DNA from: Paraburkholderia acidipaludis NBRC 101816
GTDB taxonomy: Bacteria > Pseudomonadota > Gammaproteobacteria > Burkholderiales > Burkholderiaceae
Assembly (NCBI RefSeq): GCF_000684975.1
Contig: NZ_BAXZ01000034.1
Coordinates: 7,099 to 71,098, forward strand
Length of the DNA: 64,000 nucleotides
Direction of reading: 5' to 3'
This document shows, one piece after another, positions 57,748 through 64,000 of the stretch. Within the stretch, counting starts at the first letter, position 1, and every line of letters starts with the position of its first letter. The position numbers and the translations under genes are program-made. The notes beneath the pieces were generated by a model. That model was not told the origin of the DNA. It made no database searches and worked only from the letters and a program-made list of their open reading frames with translations.

Positions 57748-59473
57748 GGGCGCCCGCCGTCACGGACACCTGCGCCGACACCTGCACGGGCATCGTCGCG
57801 AGCAACTGGTGGATCTGCGCGACCACGGCCGCGCCTTCACCCACCGCCGCCGCGACGCGCTTGGTCGAGCCCGCGCGCGCATCGCCGATCGCGTAGACGC
57901 CGTCCACGGAAGTCGCGAGGCTGCACGACGCGTCGCTGCTGCCGGTGAGCACGAAGCCGTGCGGATCCAGCGCGACGCCGCAGGCATGCAGCCACGCGGT
58001 ATTCGGGTTGGCGCCCGTGAAGAGGAACAGATGGCGCGCGTCGAAGCGGTCGAAACCCGCCGGGCACGGCGACTTGAGCAGGATCGAGGCGAGCCCGGCG
58101 TCGTCTTCGTCGAGCGCGCCGATTTCGCTGTGCGGATGCACGTTCACGTTCGGCAGCGAGGCGATGCGGTCGATCAGGTAGCGCGACATTGTCGACTCGA
58201 AGCCGGCCTTGCGGATCAGCACGTCCACCTGGCGCGCGTGCGACGCGAGATACACGATGGCCTGGCCGGCCGAGTTGCCGCCGCCCACGAGCACGATGTT
58301 CTCGTGCTTGCAGAGCTTGGCTTCGACGGGCGACGCCCAGTAGTAGACGCCATGGCCTTCGTAGCGGTCGAGCCCGTCGATGGCCGGGCGGCGGTATACG
58401 GCGCCGCTCGCGATCACGACGGTATGGGCGCGCACGTTGCCGCTGCACGTTTCGAGCCGCAGGGGCCGCTCGTCGCAGTGCAGCTTTTGCGCTCGCACCG
58501 GAATCGCCACGTGCGCGCCGAACTTCTGCGCCTGCACGAACGCGCGCCCGGCGAGCGCCTGGCCCGAGATGCCGGTGGGAAAGCCCAGATAGTTTTCGAT
58601 GCGCGAGCTCGCGCCCGCCTGGCCGCCCGGCGCGCGCCCGTCGAGCACGATCACCGAAAGCCCTTCGGAGGCCGCGTAGACGGCGGTTGCGAGTCCGGCA
58701 GGGCCGGCACCGATCACGGCGACGTCATAGACGCGCTGGTCGTCGAGTTCGGGCAGCAGGCCGAGGCAGGTCGCCAGCTCCGGCGCGGAGGGGCGGCGCA
58801 GCACGGTGCCGTCGGGGCAGATCACGATCGGCAGGTCTTCCTGGCGCGCGGCGTACCGTTCGATCACGTTCAGCATGCAGGTGTCGTGTTCGTCGAGCAC
58901 GCTGTACGGGTGGCCGTTGCGCGAAAGAAAACCTTGCAGCGAGACCAGCGCGGGGTCGTCGTGCTTGCCGACGAGAATCGGGCCCCCGGCCCCCTTCTCG
59001 ATGAGCGCGACGCGGCGCAGGATCAACGCGCGCATGATGCGCTCGCCCAGCTCCGCCTCGGCGATGATGGCCGCGCGCAGGCGCTCCGGCGGAATCAGCA
59101 GGGAAACGACGGGCTCGAGCGCGACGCCGTCCACGAGCGAGGGGCCGCCCGAGAGCTGGCCGACCTCGGCGAGGAACGAGCCGCGATGATGCTCGTTGAT
59201 GTGCACTTCGCGGCCGAAGCCGTCGCGCTGATACACCTTCACGGAACCGGCGAGCAGAACGAACATGCCGGGTCCGGTCTCGCCCGTGCGAAAGAGCAAT
59301 TCGCCCGGCGCCCACTCGCGCACGACGCCGAAGCGGTGCAGGCGTTCGATCTCCTCGTCGGTGAGGATGGGGAACATCTGGTGGCGCCGCGTGGAAAGCG
59401 ACGAGTACGGTGCGTCGGCCTGCGGCGCTTCCACATCGGCGCGACTGACCTCGGCTTCGTTGATGGTGCCCAT
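57740..59473 (-). CDS. Cyclic-nucleotide-binding domain fused to thioredoxin-reductase-like flavoprotein
   Basis: The protein has 577 residues from the ATG at 59473. Residues about 33-165 form a cyclic-nucleotide-binding domain (FPILTDEEIERLHRFGVV, FVLLAGSVKVYQRDG, HRGSFLAEVGQLSGGPSLVD). Residues 165-250 look like a glutaredoxin/thioredoxin fold without its cysteines. Residues 255-570 are a pyridine-nucleotide flavoprotein (IGAGPAGLATAVYAASEG, VGGGNSAGQAIVYLASHA, GVYAIGDARAGSTKRVAAAV). The redox CxxC of thioredoxin reductase is missing: the segment reads YYWASPVEAKLC. It is followed by ycaQ with an 8-base overlap. The role may be signalling-controlled NAD(P)H oxidation; the specific reaction is unknown. 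Confidence 0.85.
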   Translation of the reverse strand: MGTINEAEVSRADVEAPQADAPYSSLSTRRHQMFPILTDEEIERLHRFGVVREWAPGELLFRTGETGPGMFVLLAGSVKVYQRDGFGREVHINEHHRGSFLAEVGQLSGGPSLVDGVALEPVVSLLIPPERLRAAIIAEAELGERIMRALILRRVALIEKGAGGPILVGKHDDPALVSLQGFLSRNGHPYSVLDEHDTCMLNVIERYAARQEDLPIVICPDGTVLRRPSAPELATCLGLLPELDDQRVYDVAVIGAGPAGLATAVYAASEGLSVIVLDGRAPGGQAGASSRIENYLGFPTGISGQALAGRAFVQAQKFGAHVAIPVRAQKLHCDERPLRLETCSGNVRAHTVVIASGAVYRRPAIDGLDRYEGHGVYYWASPVEAKLCKHENIVLVGGGNSAGQAIVYLASHARQVDVLIRKAGFESTMSRYLIDRIASLPNVNVHPHSEIGALDEDDAGLASILLKSPCPAGFDRFDARHLFLFTGANPNTAWLHACGVALDPHGFVLTGSSDASCSLATSVDGVYAIGDARAGSTKRVAAAVGEGAAVVAQIHQLLATMPVQVSAQVSVTAGAHA

Positions 59474-59627
59474 CTGGCGGTTCTCCTCGTGCGGTCGGCC
59501 CGAACGATGCCGGGCCGGGCGAACATGCGGACACATGCGTGGACGAATGGGTGGACCTGCAAGCGGACCGGCGGCCGGCGGCGCCGCATCTCTTGCGCCG
59601 CGTTACACCTGTGCGCCTGTGCGCCGG

Positions 59628-60617
59628 TCACACGGGCTTCGGCGTGATCTGCACCGCCATCCCTTCGCAGGGGGCGGCGACAAGCGATTCGATGGGATGG
59701 CCCGAGTCGCGCCAGGCGTCGATGCCGCCGAGGAGCGGCACGACGTCGGTGAAGCCGGCCTCTGCGAGCGCCTTCGCCATCCACGCCGCGGAAATTTCAT
59801 TGGGGCATGAGCAGTAGATCACGAGCTTGCGGTCGCGCGGATACTTGTCGAGGATCTCGTTCAGCTGCCGCTCGTCGGCGAAGACCGCCCCCGGGATGAT
59901 GTAGGGATCGAGCTTGCGCTTTTCCGCCGACCGGATGTCGAAGACGACGGGCGGCGGCTTGCCCGCCATCGCGCGGAAGAGGTCGTCTACCGTGATGCGG
60001 GCGTTCGCGAGCTTCTTGATGAGCTGGCGGCGGCGCTGCCACCGGTAGAGCGTGTAGAGCGCGAGCAGCACGAGTACCACTACGGCGGCGAGCCGGCCGA
60101 GGCGGCTCGCGCCCGCGAGCAGCATGTCGATCTGCGGCGCGAACACCACGCCGATCAGGAGGCCCGAGGCGGACCAGAGCGCGGCGCCGATGGCGTCGAA
60201 GCCGAGGAACTGCCGGTACGGCGTGCCCATCGCCCCGGCCATCGGCACCGAGACGATCGAGAGCCCCGGAATGAACTTGGCGACGGCGAGCACGCGCACG
60301 CCCCAGCGCCCGAAGAAGCGCTCGGTCTTCTTCACGCAGGTGTCGCGCGAAAGCGAGAGCCTGCAGAGCGTCTTGAGCGTGTTGCCGCCATAGAGCCGGC
60401 CGGCGAGGAACCAGACGCTGTCGCCGATCAGCGTGGCGAACATGGCGAGCACGATCACGAGCCCCACCTGCTGCCCGATCGAACCGGGATGCATGGCGGC
60501 CATCGCGCCGAACAGCACGAGCACCGGCATCGCGGGGACGGGCAAACCCAACGACGCGGCCAGCACGTTTGCAAACACGAGAGCAGGCCCGTACTGCTCG
60601 ACGAGGTCATGTAGCAT
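59628..60617 (-). CDS. DedA-family membrane protein with rhodanese domain
   Basis: The protein has 329 residues. Residues 1-200 are a DedA/SNARE-associated domain: QYGPALVFANVLAASLGLPV, FGRWGVRVLAVAKFIPGLSI, PMAGAMGTPYRQFLGFDAIG. This type of inner-membrane protein flips lipid carriers or keeps the proton gradient. Residues 210-325 form a rhodanese domain with the active Cys in LVIYCSCPNEISAAWMAKAL. Fusion links membrane transport to sulfur transfer or redox sensing. It is preceded by a 301-base spacer with a strong hairpin. Confidence 0.87.
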   Translation of the reverse strand: MLHDLVEQYGPALVFANVLAASLGLPVPAMPVLVLFGAMAAMHPGSIGQQVGLVIVLAMFATLIGDSVWFLAGRLYGGNTLKTLCRLSLSRDTCVKKTERFFGRWGVRVLAVAKFIPGLSIVSVPMAGAMGTPYRQFLGFDAIGAALWSASGLLIGVVFAPQIDMLLAGASRLGRLAAVVVLVLLALYTLYRWQRRRQLIKKLANARITVDDLFRAMAGKPPPVVFDIRSAEKRKLDPYIIPGAVFADERQLNEILDKYPRDRKLVIYCSCPNEISAAWMAKALAEAGFTDVVPLLGGIDAWRDSGHPIESLVAAPCEGMAVQITPKPV

Positions 60618-60918
60618 CGGCTTACTTCCGTCTCCGTGGGGGCGGAAAGTGAGAGGGTAACGTAACGATTATGGACGCATTTCGAAGGCGTGCAAGCGAG
60701 GCGCGCCACGCGCCATTATGTACGCGGTATGTGCCTGGAAATCGGCGCGAAAACCGGCCGCAAGGAAGCCGATGCGAAGCCATGCGCCCCTCGGGCTCAG
60801 GCGCCCCGCGCGGCGGCGGAGCGCCCGAGCCCGAGGGGGCGGGCGAAATGCGATTGCGCCGCCCGACGGTTTGCCGGGCGGCTTATGCGTTTACGGGGGG
60901 CTGACGGGTCTGGCGGAC
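60618..60918. other. Spacer with a large hairpin
   Basis: 301 bases without a gene between the DedA-rhodanese gene and the small gene at 60919-61164. The only feature I can support is the long inverted repeat at 60787-60838. Confidence 0.5.
60787..60838. repeat. Long GC-rich hairpin
   Basis: CCCCTCGGGCTC (60787-60798) pairs with GAGCCCGAGGGG (60827-60838). After one mismatch, GGCGC/GCGCC adds five more pairs, giving a 17-pair stem with a 16-base loop. There is no T-run, so it is not a classical terminator. It lies downstream of the small gene at 60919-61164 (minus strand) and upstream of the DedA gene. Confidence 0.6.
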
Positions 60919-61164
60919 CTAGCGGCTGTGGGATTCCCCTGGCAACTCGGCGCCTTGCGCGCGGATGGCCGCGATCAACTCCGCGGGCGTGATTTCATAA
61001 CGCACTTCGCGGTGTATGCCCGGCTTGCGTTCGTCGATTTCGATCAGCAGCAGGCTCTTGCCGTCGGCCGCCGATTCGAGACGTAGCGAACGCAGTTCGC
61101 GCCCGGTCGCGTCGTCATGCTCGGTGAGCAGGGTCATGGTTCCTGAAGACCCGGTCGTGCGCAT
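60919..61164 (-). CDS. Small conserved hypothetical protein
   Basis: The protein has 81 residues from the ATG at 61164, which follows GAGGA; an internal Met at 61137 is an alternative. It is polar and mixed alpha/beta, with segments LLTEHDDATGRELRSLRLES, KSLLLIEIDERKPGIHREVR and ITPAELIAAIRAQGAEL. No signal or membrane span. Conserved-looking but no family recognised. Confidence 0.6.
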   Translation of the reverse strand: MRTTGSSGTMTLLTEHDDATGRELRSLRLESAADGKSLLLIEIDERKPGIHREVRYEITPAELIAAIRAQGAELPGESHSR

Positions 61165-61632
61165 TGATGTTGTCCTCGTGCGTTGATTGGTCGAGCCATT
61201 GTACGGGGTCGGCCACGCCGCGTCTTATCCCCTGTGCGCGCGGGCGCACACTCTGGGTTGGCGCCGCAGCGAGGCCCCGGCCAGCCAGTTTAACGCGACT
61301 CCAGGGCGCGCCGCATCTTTTTGCATACCCTGCAACGGTGCGGCGGGCGATGTGACTTTGTCACGACCGTGACGCAATCCGGCTCCGGCGCGGCCGCGCC
61401 TGGCTCCCGAAAGTCCTCACCTTTGCGGCCAAAAAAGATCGGCTCGCCCGGTCATGCCGAACGAGCCGTCGAAACGCCGTTGTTACTCGGATCGGCATGC
61501 TCGCGTGCGAACTTGCCGACGAGGAAGATGGTGCGGGCGGGAGCCGCGCCTGTCGAGATGGGACTTACGCCGATATTTCAGATCAATGACGCAGCTTGTG
61601 CCCCACCGGCTGCTTTTTCCCCGCTTTTTTCC
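61165..61632. other. Spacer with one minus-strand 18-mer repeat
   Basis: 468 bases between a small gene and the 3' end of the chemoreceptor gene. It contains copy 13 of the 18-mer (61404-61421, minus strand) and a GTGAC-N3-GTCAC palindrome (61352-61364). No gene is recognisable. Confidence 0.5.
61404..61421 (-). repeat. 18-mer intergenic repeat, copy 13 (minus strand)
   Basis: On the minus strand: GGTGAG GACTTT CGGGAG, both hexamers exact and preceded by CCGCAAA as in copy 12. It is the only copy in the reverse orientation. Confidence 0.8.
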
Positions 61633-63276
61633 TTATGCGGCTTCCGTTTCGGCCTCTTCTGCCACGACGGCCGCGGCCGAGCGCTTCGCGCGCGCGGGGC
61701 TGCGCCGCGCGGTTTGCGTGCCCGCGACGGTGAAGAGGCGCACCGCTTCGTCGAGCACGTCGGCCTGTTCGGCGAGGCGCTGCGCCGTGGCGGCCGCCTG
61801 CTCGACGAGTGCCGCGTTCTGCTGCGTCGCGCTGTCGAGATGCGCCACGGCCTGGTTCACCTGGCGAATGCCCTCGGCCTGCTCGCCGCTCGCATTCGCG
61901 ACCTCGACGATGATCGACGAGACGCGGCTCACGGCTTCGTCGATGGCCTGCATCTGCGCCGTGGTGCGCGCAACCAGCTTCGTGCCCTGGGCGATCTCGT
62001 TCACGCTCGCGTCGACCACGTGCTTGATCTCCTTCGCCGATGCCGCGCAGCGCTGCGCGAGATTGCGCACCTCGCCCGCCACCACGGCGAACGAACGGCC
62101 GGCTTCGCCCGCGCGAGCAGCCTCGACGGCGGCGTTCAGCGCGAGGATGTTGGTTTGGAACGCGATGCCGTCGATCACGCCGATGATGTCGCTGATGCGC
62201 CGCGAGGCCTCGTTGATGCCGGCCATGGTGCGCTCGACCTGGCCCGCGATCGAGCCGCCCTCGGCGGCGGCGGCCTGCGCCTCGCGCGCGAGATCGAGCG
62301 CGCGCGTGCTGGCTTCCGCGTTGGCCTGCACGGTGGTGGTGAGCTGATCCATCGTTGCGGCGGTTTCTTCGAGCGAAGCCGCCTGGAGTTCGGTGCGGCG
62401 CGACAGATCGACGTTGCCGCTCGAGATCTCGTGCGCCGCGTCGAGCATGCCGTCGATCTGCGCGCGCACGTCGCACACGATGGCCGTGAGGTTGGCCTGC
62501 AGCTGATTGAGGGCCTGCAGCACTTCGCCCAGATCGTCGCTCGTGGTGATCGTGAGCGTGGCGGTGAGGTCTCCGGCGGCCATGCGCGTGGAGGCGGCGG
62601 TCATCTGGTCGAGCGGCGCGCCGAGATGGCGCGTGGTGAGCCACCAGGCCACGGCGCTGCAAATGGACGCGACGCCGAAGGCGCCCCAGAACGGCAGCGG
62701 CGGCAGGCCCTGCCAGGCGGCGATGCCCGCGAGGGCGAAGATGGCGGGCACGCCGCCATAACCCATGGCGATGCGCGTAGCGATGGGTACGCGCAGCAGC
62801 GCCTGCACGGCGCCGGCGAGGCCGGTGCGCACGATCGCGCCGTGGCGCAGGCGCGCGCCGCGCAAGGTGCCTTCGCGCATTTTCGCGTAGAGGGCCTCGG
62901 CCTCGCGGATCTCGTCGCGCGAAGGCTTCACGCGCACGCTCAGATAACCCACCACGTTGCCTTGTTCCGAGACCGGGGTGACGTTCGCCCGCACCCAGTA
63001 GTGGTCGCCGTTCTTGCGGCGGTTCTTCACGAGCGCCGTCCAGGGCCGGCCTTCGCGGATGGTGCTCCACATGTCCGCGAAGGCAACGGCCGGCATGTCG
63101 GGGTGACGGATGATGTTGTGCGGCTGGCCGATCAGCTCTTCGCGGCTGAAGCCGGAAACGGCGATGAACGCGGGGTTGCAGTACTGGATGCGGCCTTTCA
63201 GGTCGGTGGCCGAGACGAGCATCTGCGAAGCGGGAAAGTCGTATTCGTGTTGCGTGACGGGCTGGTTGTTGCGCAT
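61633..63276 (-). CDS. Methyl-accepting chemotaxis protein with PAS domain (Aer-like)
   Basis: The protein has 547 residues. Residues 1-120 are a PAS domain (LVSATDLKGRIQYCNPAFIA, SREELIGQPHNIIRHPDMP, NRRKNGDHYWVRANVTPVSE), in the Aer-type energy-taxis arrangement. One or two spans lie near 165-215, then a HAMP-like linker (HLGAPLDQMTAASTRMAAGD). Residues about 260-500 are the MCP signalling coiled coil, with the hairpin tip IGVIDGIAFQTNILALNAAV and EAARAGEAGRSFAVVAGEVR. It has no CheR/CheB-binding pentapeptide at the C-terminus. It probably steers by redox or aeration. Confidence 0.92.
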   Translation of the reverse strand: MRNNQPVTQHEYDFPASQMLVSATDLKGRIQYCNPAFIAVSGFSREELIGQPHNIIRHPDMPAVAFADMWSTIREGRPWTALVKNRRKNGDHYWVRANVTPVSEQGNVVGYLSVRVKPSRDEIREAEALYAKMREGTLRGARLRHGAIVRTGLAGAVQALLRVPIATRIAMGYGGVPAIFALAGIAAWQGLPPLPFWGAFGVASICSAVAWWLTTRHLGAPLDQMTAASTRMAAGDLTATLTITTSDDLGEVLQALNQLQANLTAIVCDVRAQIDGMLDAAHEISSGNVDLSRRTELQAASLEETAATMDQLTTTVQANAEASTRALDLAREAQAAAAEGGSIAGQVERTMAGINEASRRISDIIGVIDGIAFQTNILALNAAVEAARAGEAGRSFAVVAGEVRNLAQRCAASAKEIKHVVDASVNEIAQGTKLVARTTAQMQAIDEAVSRVSSIIVEVANASGEQAEGIRQVNQAVAHLDSATQQNAALVEQAAATAQRLAEQADVLDEAVRLFTVAGTQTARRSPARAKRSAAAVVAEEAETEAA

Positions 63277-63677
63277 GGGATTCCTTGCAGGCGGGCCGCT
63301 GGCGGCCTTACATCACTGCAAAGTTAACGGCATATTCCATATGGACTTTAGGGTTTTTCAAGCGTTGCCGGCCCGCTTGTGTGGCTTGGGGGAGATTTCC
63401 TTTGGGCTCAGGGGGTTGGTCGCGGTGTCCGGGAGATATGCACAGGGTTTTGCACCAAAGCTGTGGACAATTTCGCCTGGAGGTACGCGGCGATCCTGCC
63501 TTGTGTCGCGTCAATATCCAGCCACTTGATTCGTCCTGCATTTGCGTTTCCCGCTTACCCTAAATAAGGCGATTATCCCTTTGGCATAACCCGCGGACTG
63601 ACAGTCCACGCGAATGTCGTGTCGGGCATCGTTTTATTTTGTCAGATTAGGACTACAGATTAACGGAAGGACGATTC
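63277..63677. other. Promoter region between the chemoreceptor and vgrG
   Basis: 401 bases without a gene. A near-palindrome, CGCGGACT-GAC-AGTCC-A-CGCG (63592-63612), and a TCCATATGGA palindrome upstream of the chemoreceptor are the visible structures. No tRNA or small RNA was recognised. Confidence 0.4.
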
Positions 63678-64000
63678 ATGGCTGAATACGATGGTGCGAG
63701 CCGGCGGGTCACGGGCCGCCAGTCGGCGCACGTGGAACTGTACCGTCGCTACCCGCAGGACAAGGCACCGGCCGATGAGCAGAAGAAGCCGATGCCCGAT
63801 GTGTCGGTGGTCGAGTGGGAGGTGCACGAAGAGGTCTGCGAGCCGTACCGGATCAGGCTGCTGGTCTCGACACCGGGACCCGTGCCGCGCAGGGACATTC
63901 TCGGCCAGTGGGCGAAGTTCAGGTTCCAGACCCAGGAAGGCGCACCGGTTCGCGAGTTCCGCGGATTCGTCACGCGCTTTCACTCGGTGTCGAGCTCGCG
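63678..64000 (+). CDS. vgrG: VgrG, type VI secretion spike protein (N-terminal part)
   Basis: The first 107 codons are in the window; the gene continues beyond 64000. The ATG at 63678 follows ACGGAAGGACG. After a basic lead comes PMPDVSVVEWEVHEEVCEPY, RIRLLVSTPGPVPRRDILGQ and VREFRGFVTRFHSVSS, the start of the VgrG gp27-like domain (the E-P-Y-R-I strand and F-x-G-x-V-T-R-F). VgrG trimers tip the type VI secretion tube and often carry effectors. Downstream genes, outside the window, would show whether it is an effector island. Confidence 0.8.
   Translation, partial: MAEYDGASRRVTGRQSAHVELYRRYPQDKAPADEQKKPMPDVSVVEWEVHEEVCEPYRIRLLVSTPGPVPRRDILGQWAKFRFQTQEGAPVREFRGFVTRFHSVSSS

Noticed and set aside
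61321..63327. A 668-codon plus-strand frame across the chemoreceptor gene
   Set aside because: Antisense of a complete methyl-accepting chemotaxis protein with canonical motifs; composition is typical of a shadow frame.
63575..63595. Possible sigma54 promoter upstream of vgrG (TTGGCATAACCCGC)
   Set aside because: The GG to GC spacing is 8 bases, not the required 10.
1..64000. tRNA, rRNA, CRISPR arrays, insertion sequences and replication origins
   Set aside because: I looked for their signatures (cloverleaf arms, regular repeat-spacer units, transposase motifs, DnaA-box clusters) and saw none.

Overview
The window is GC-rich chromosomal DNA that looks like a member of the Burkholderiaceae, most likely Paraburkholderia, Caballeronia or Burkholderia. 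The evidence is DUF2957-type lipoproteins, a beta-proteobacterial porin, a split-hpaG homoprotocatechuate cluster, many LysR/AraC/MarR regulators, a DUF2325 protein and the start of a VgrG. This assignment is inferred from gene families; no rRNA, tRNA, CRISPR array or intact insertion sequence was seen.

Left part (1-15.6 kb): two tandem surface lipoproteins, a small secreted CaMKII-association-domain-like protein and a conserved hypothetical protein, then a molybdenum module. The module has a fused permease-ATPase (ModBC) and its binding protein on the minus strand, divergent from a two-Mop molbindin, a NifQ-like protein and a ModE-like DNA-binding protein. A palindrome resembling a ModE operator sits between the two arms. 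Next come a DUF2325 protein, three small conserved proteins, and a two-gene nitrate/sulfonate-type ABC transporter behind a promoter and a leader of about 515 nt.

Middle part (15.8-43.7 kb): an AraC regulator faces a catabolic operon (beta-keto acid cleavage enzyme, MFS carrier, quinone oxidoreductase, TauD-like dioxygenase, serine hydrolase, Rieske ferredoxin, porin) whose substrate is not identifiable. A large MscS channel follows. From about 26.6 to 34 kb the DNA is a patchwork: an acyl-CoA dehydrogenase remnant between two orphan palindromic operators, small lower-GC genes, an RNA helicase, an aminotransferase next to an amino-acid permease with an internal deletion, and a sugar-binding-protein remnant fused onto the 3' end of a DUF1479 dioxygenase gene. 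Then come AraC/GlxA regulators, an ECF sigma operon with a ferredoxin, an ABC exporter, an MFS drug efflux pump and its LysR regulator.

Right part (43.8-64 kb): a tandem degenerate HD-GYP protein with a LuxR output domain, a class II aldolase/ketopantoate-reductase pair with a MarR regulator, and a complete lower homoprotocatechuate pathway (hpaG1-G2-E-D-F-H-I, divergent hpaR). These are followed by a thioredoxin, a methyltransferase, a YcaQ-like protein overlapping a CRP-thioredoxin reductase fusion, a DedA-rhodanese fusion, a PAS chemoreceptor and the first 107 codons of a VgrG.

The most unusual signal is a dispersed intergenic 18-mer, GGTGAG-N6-CGGGAG, found 14 times (13 plus, 1 minus) at five separated sites and essentially never inside genes.
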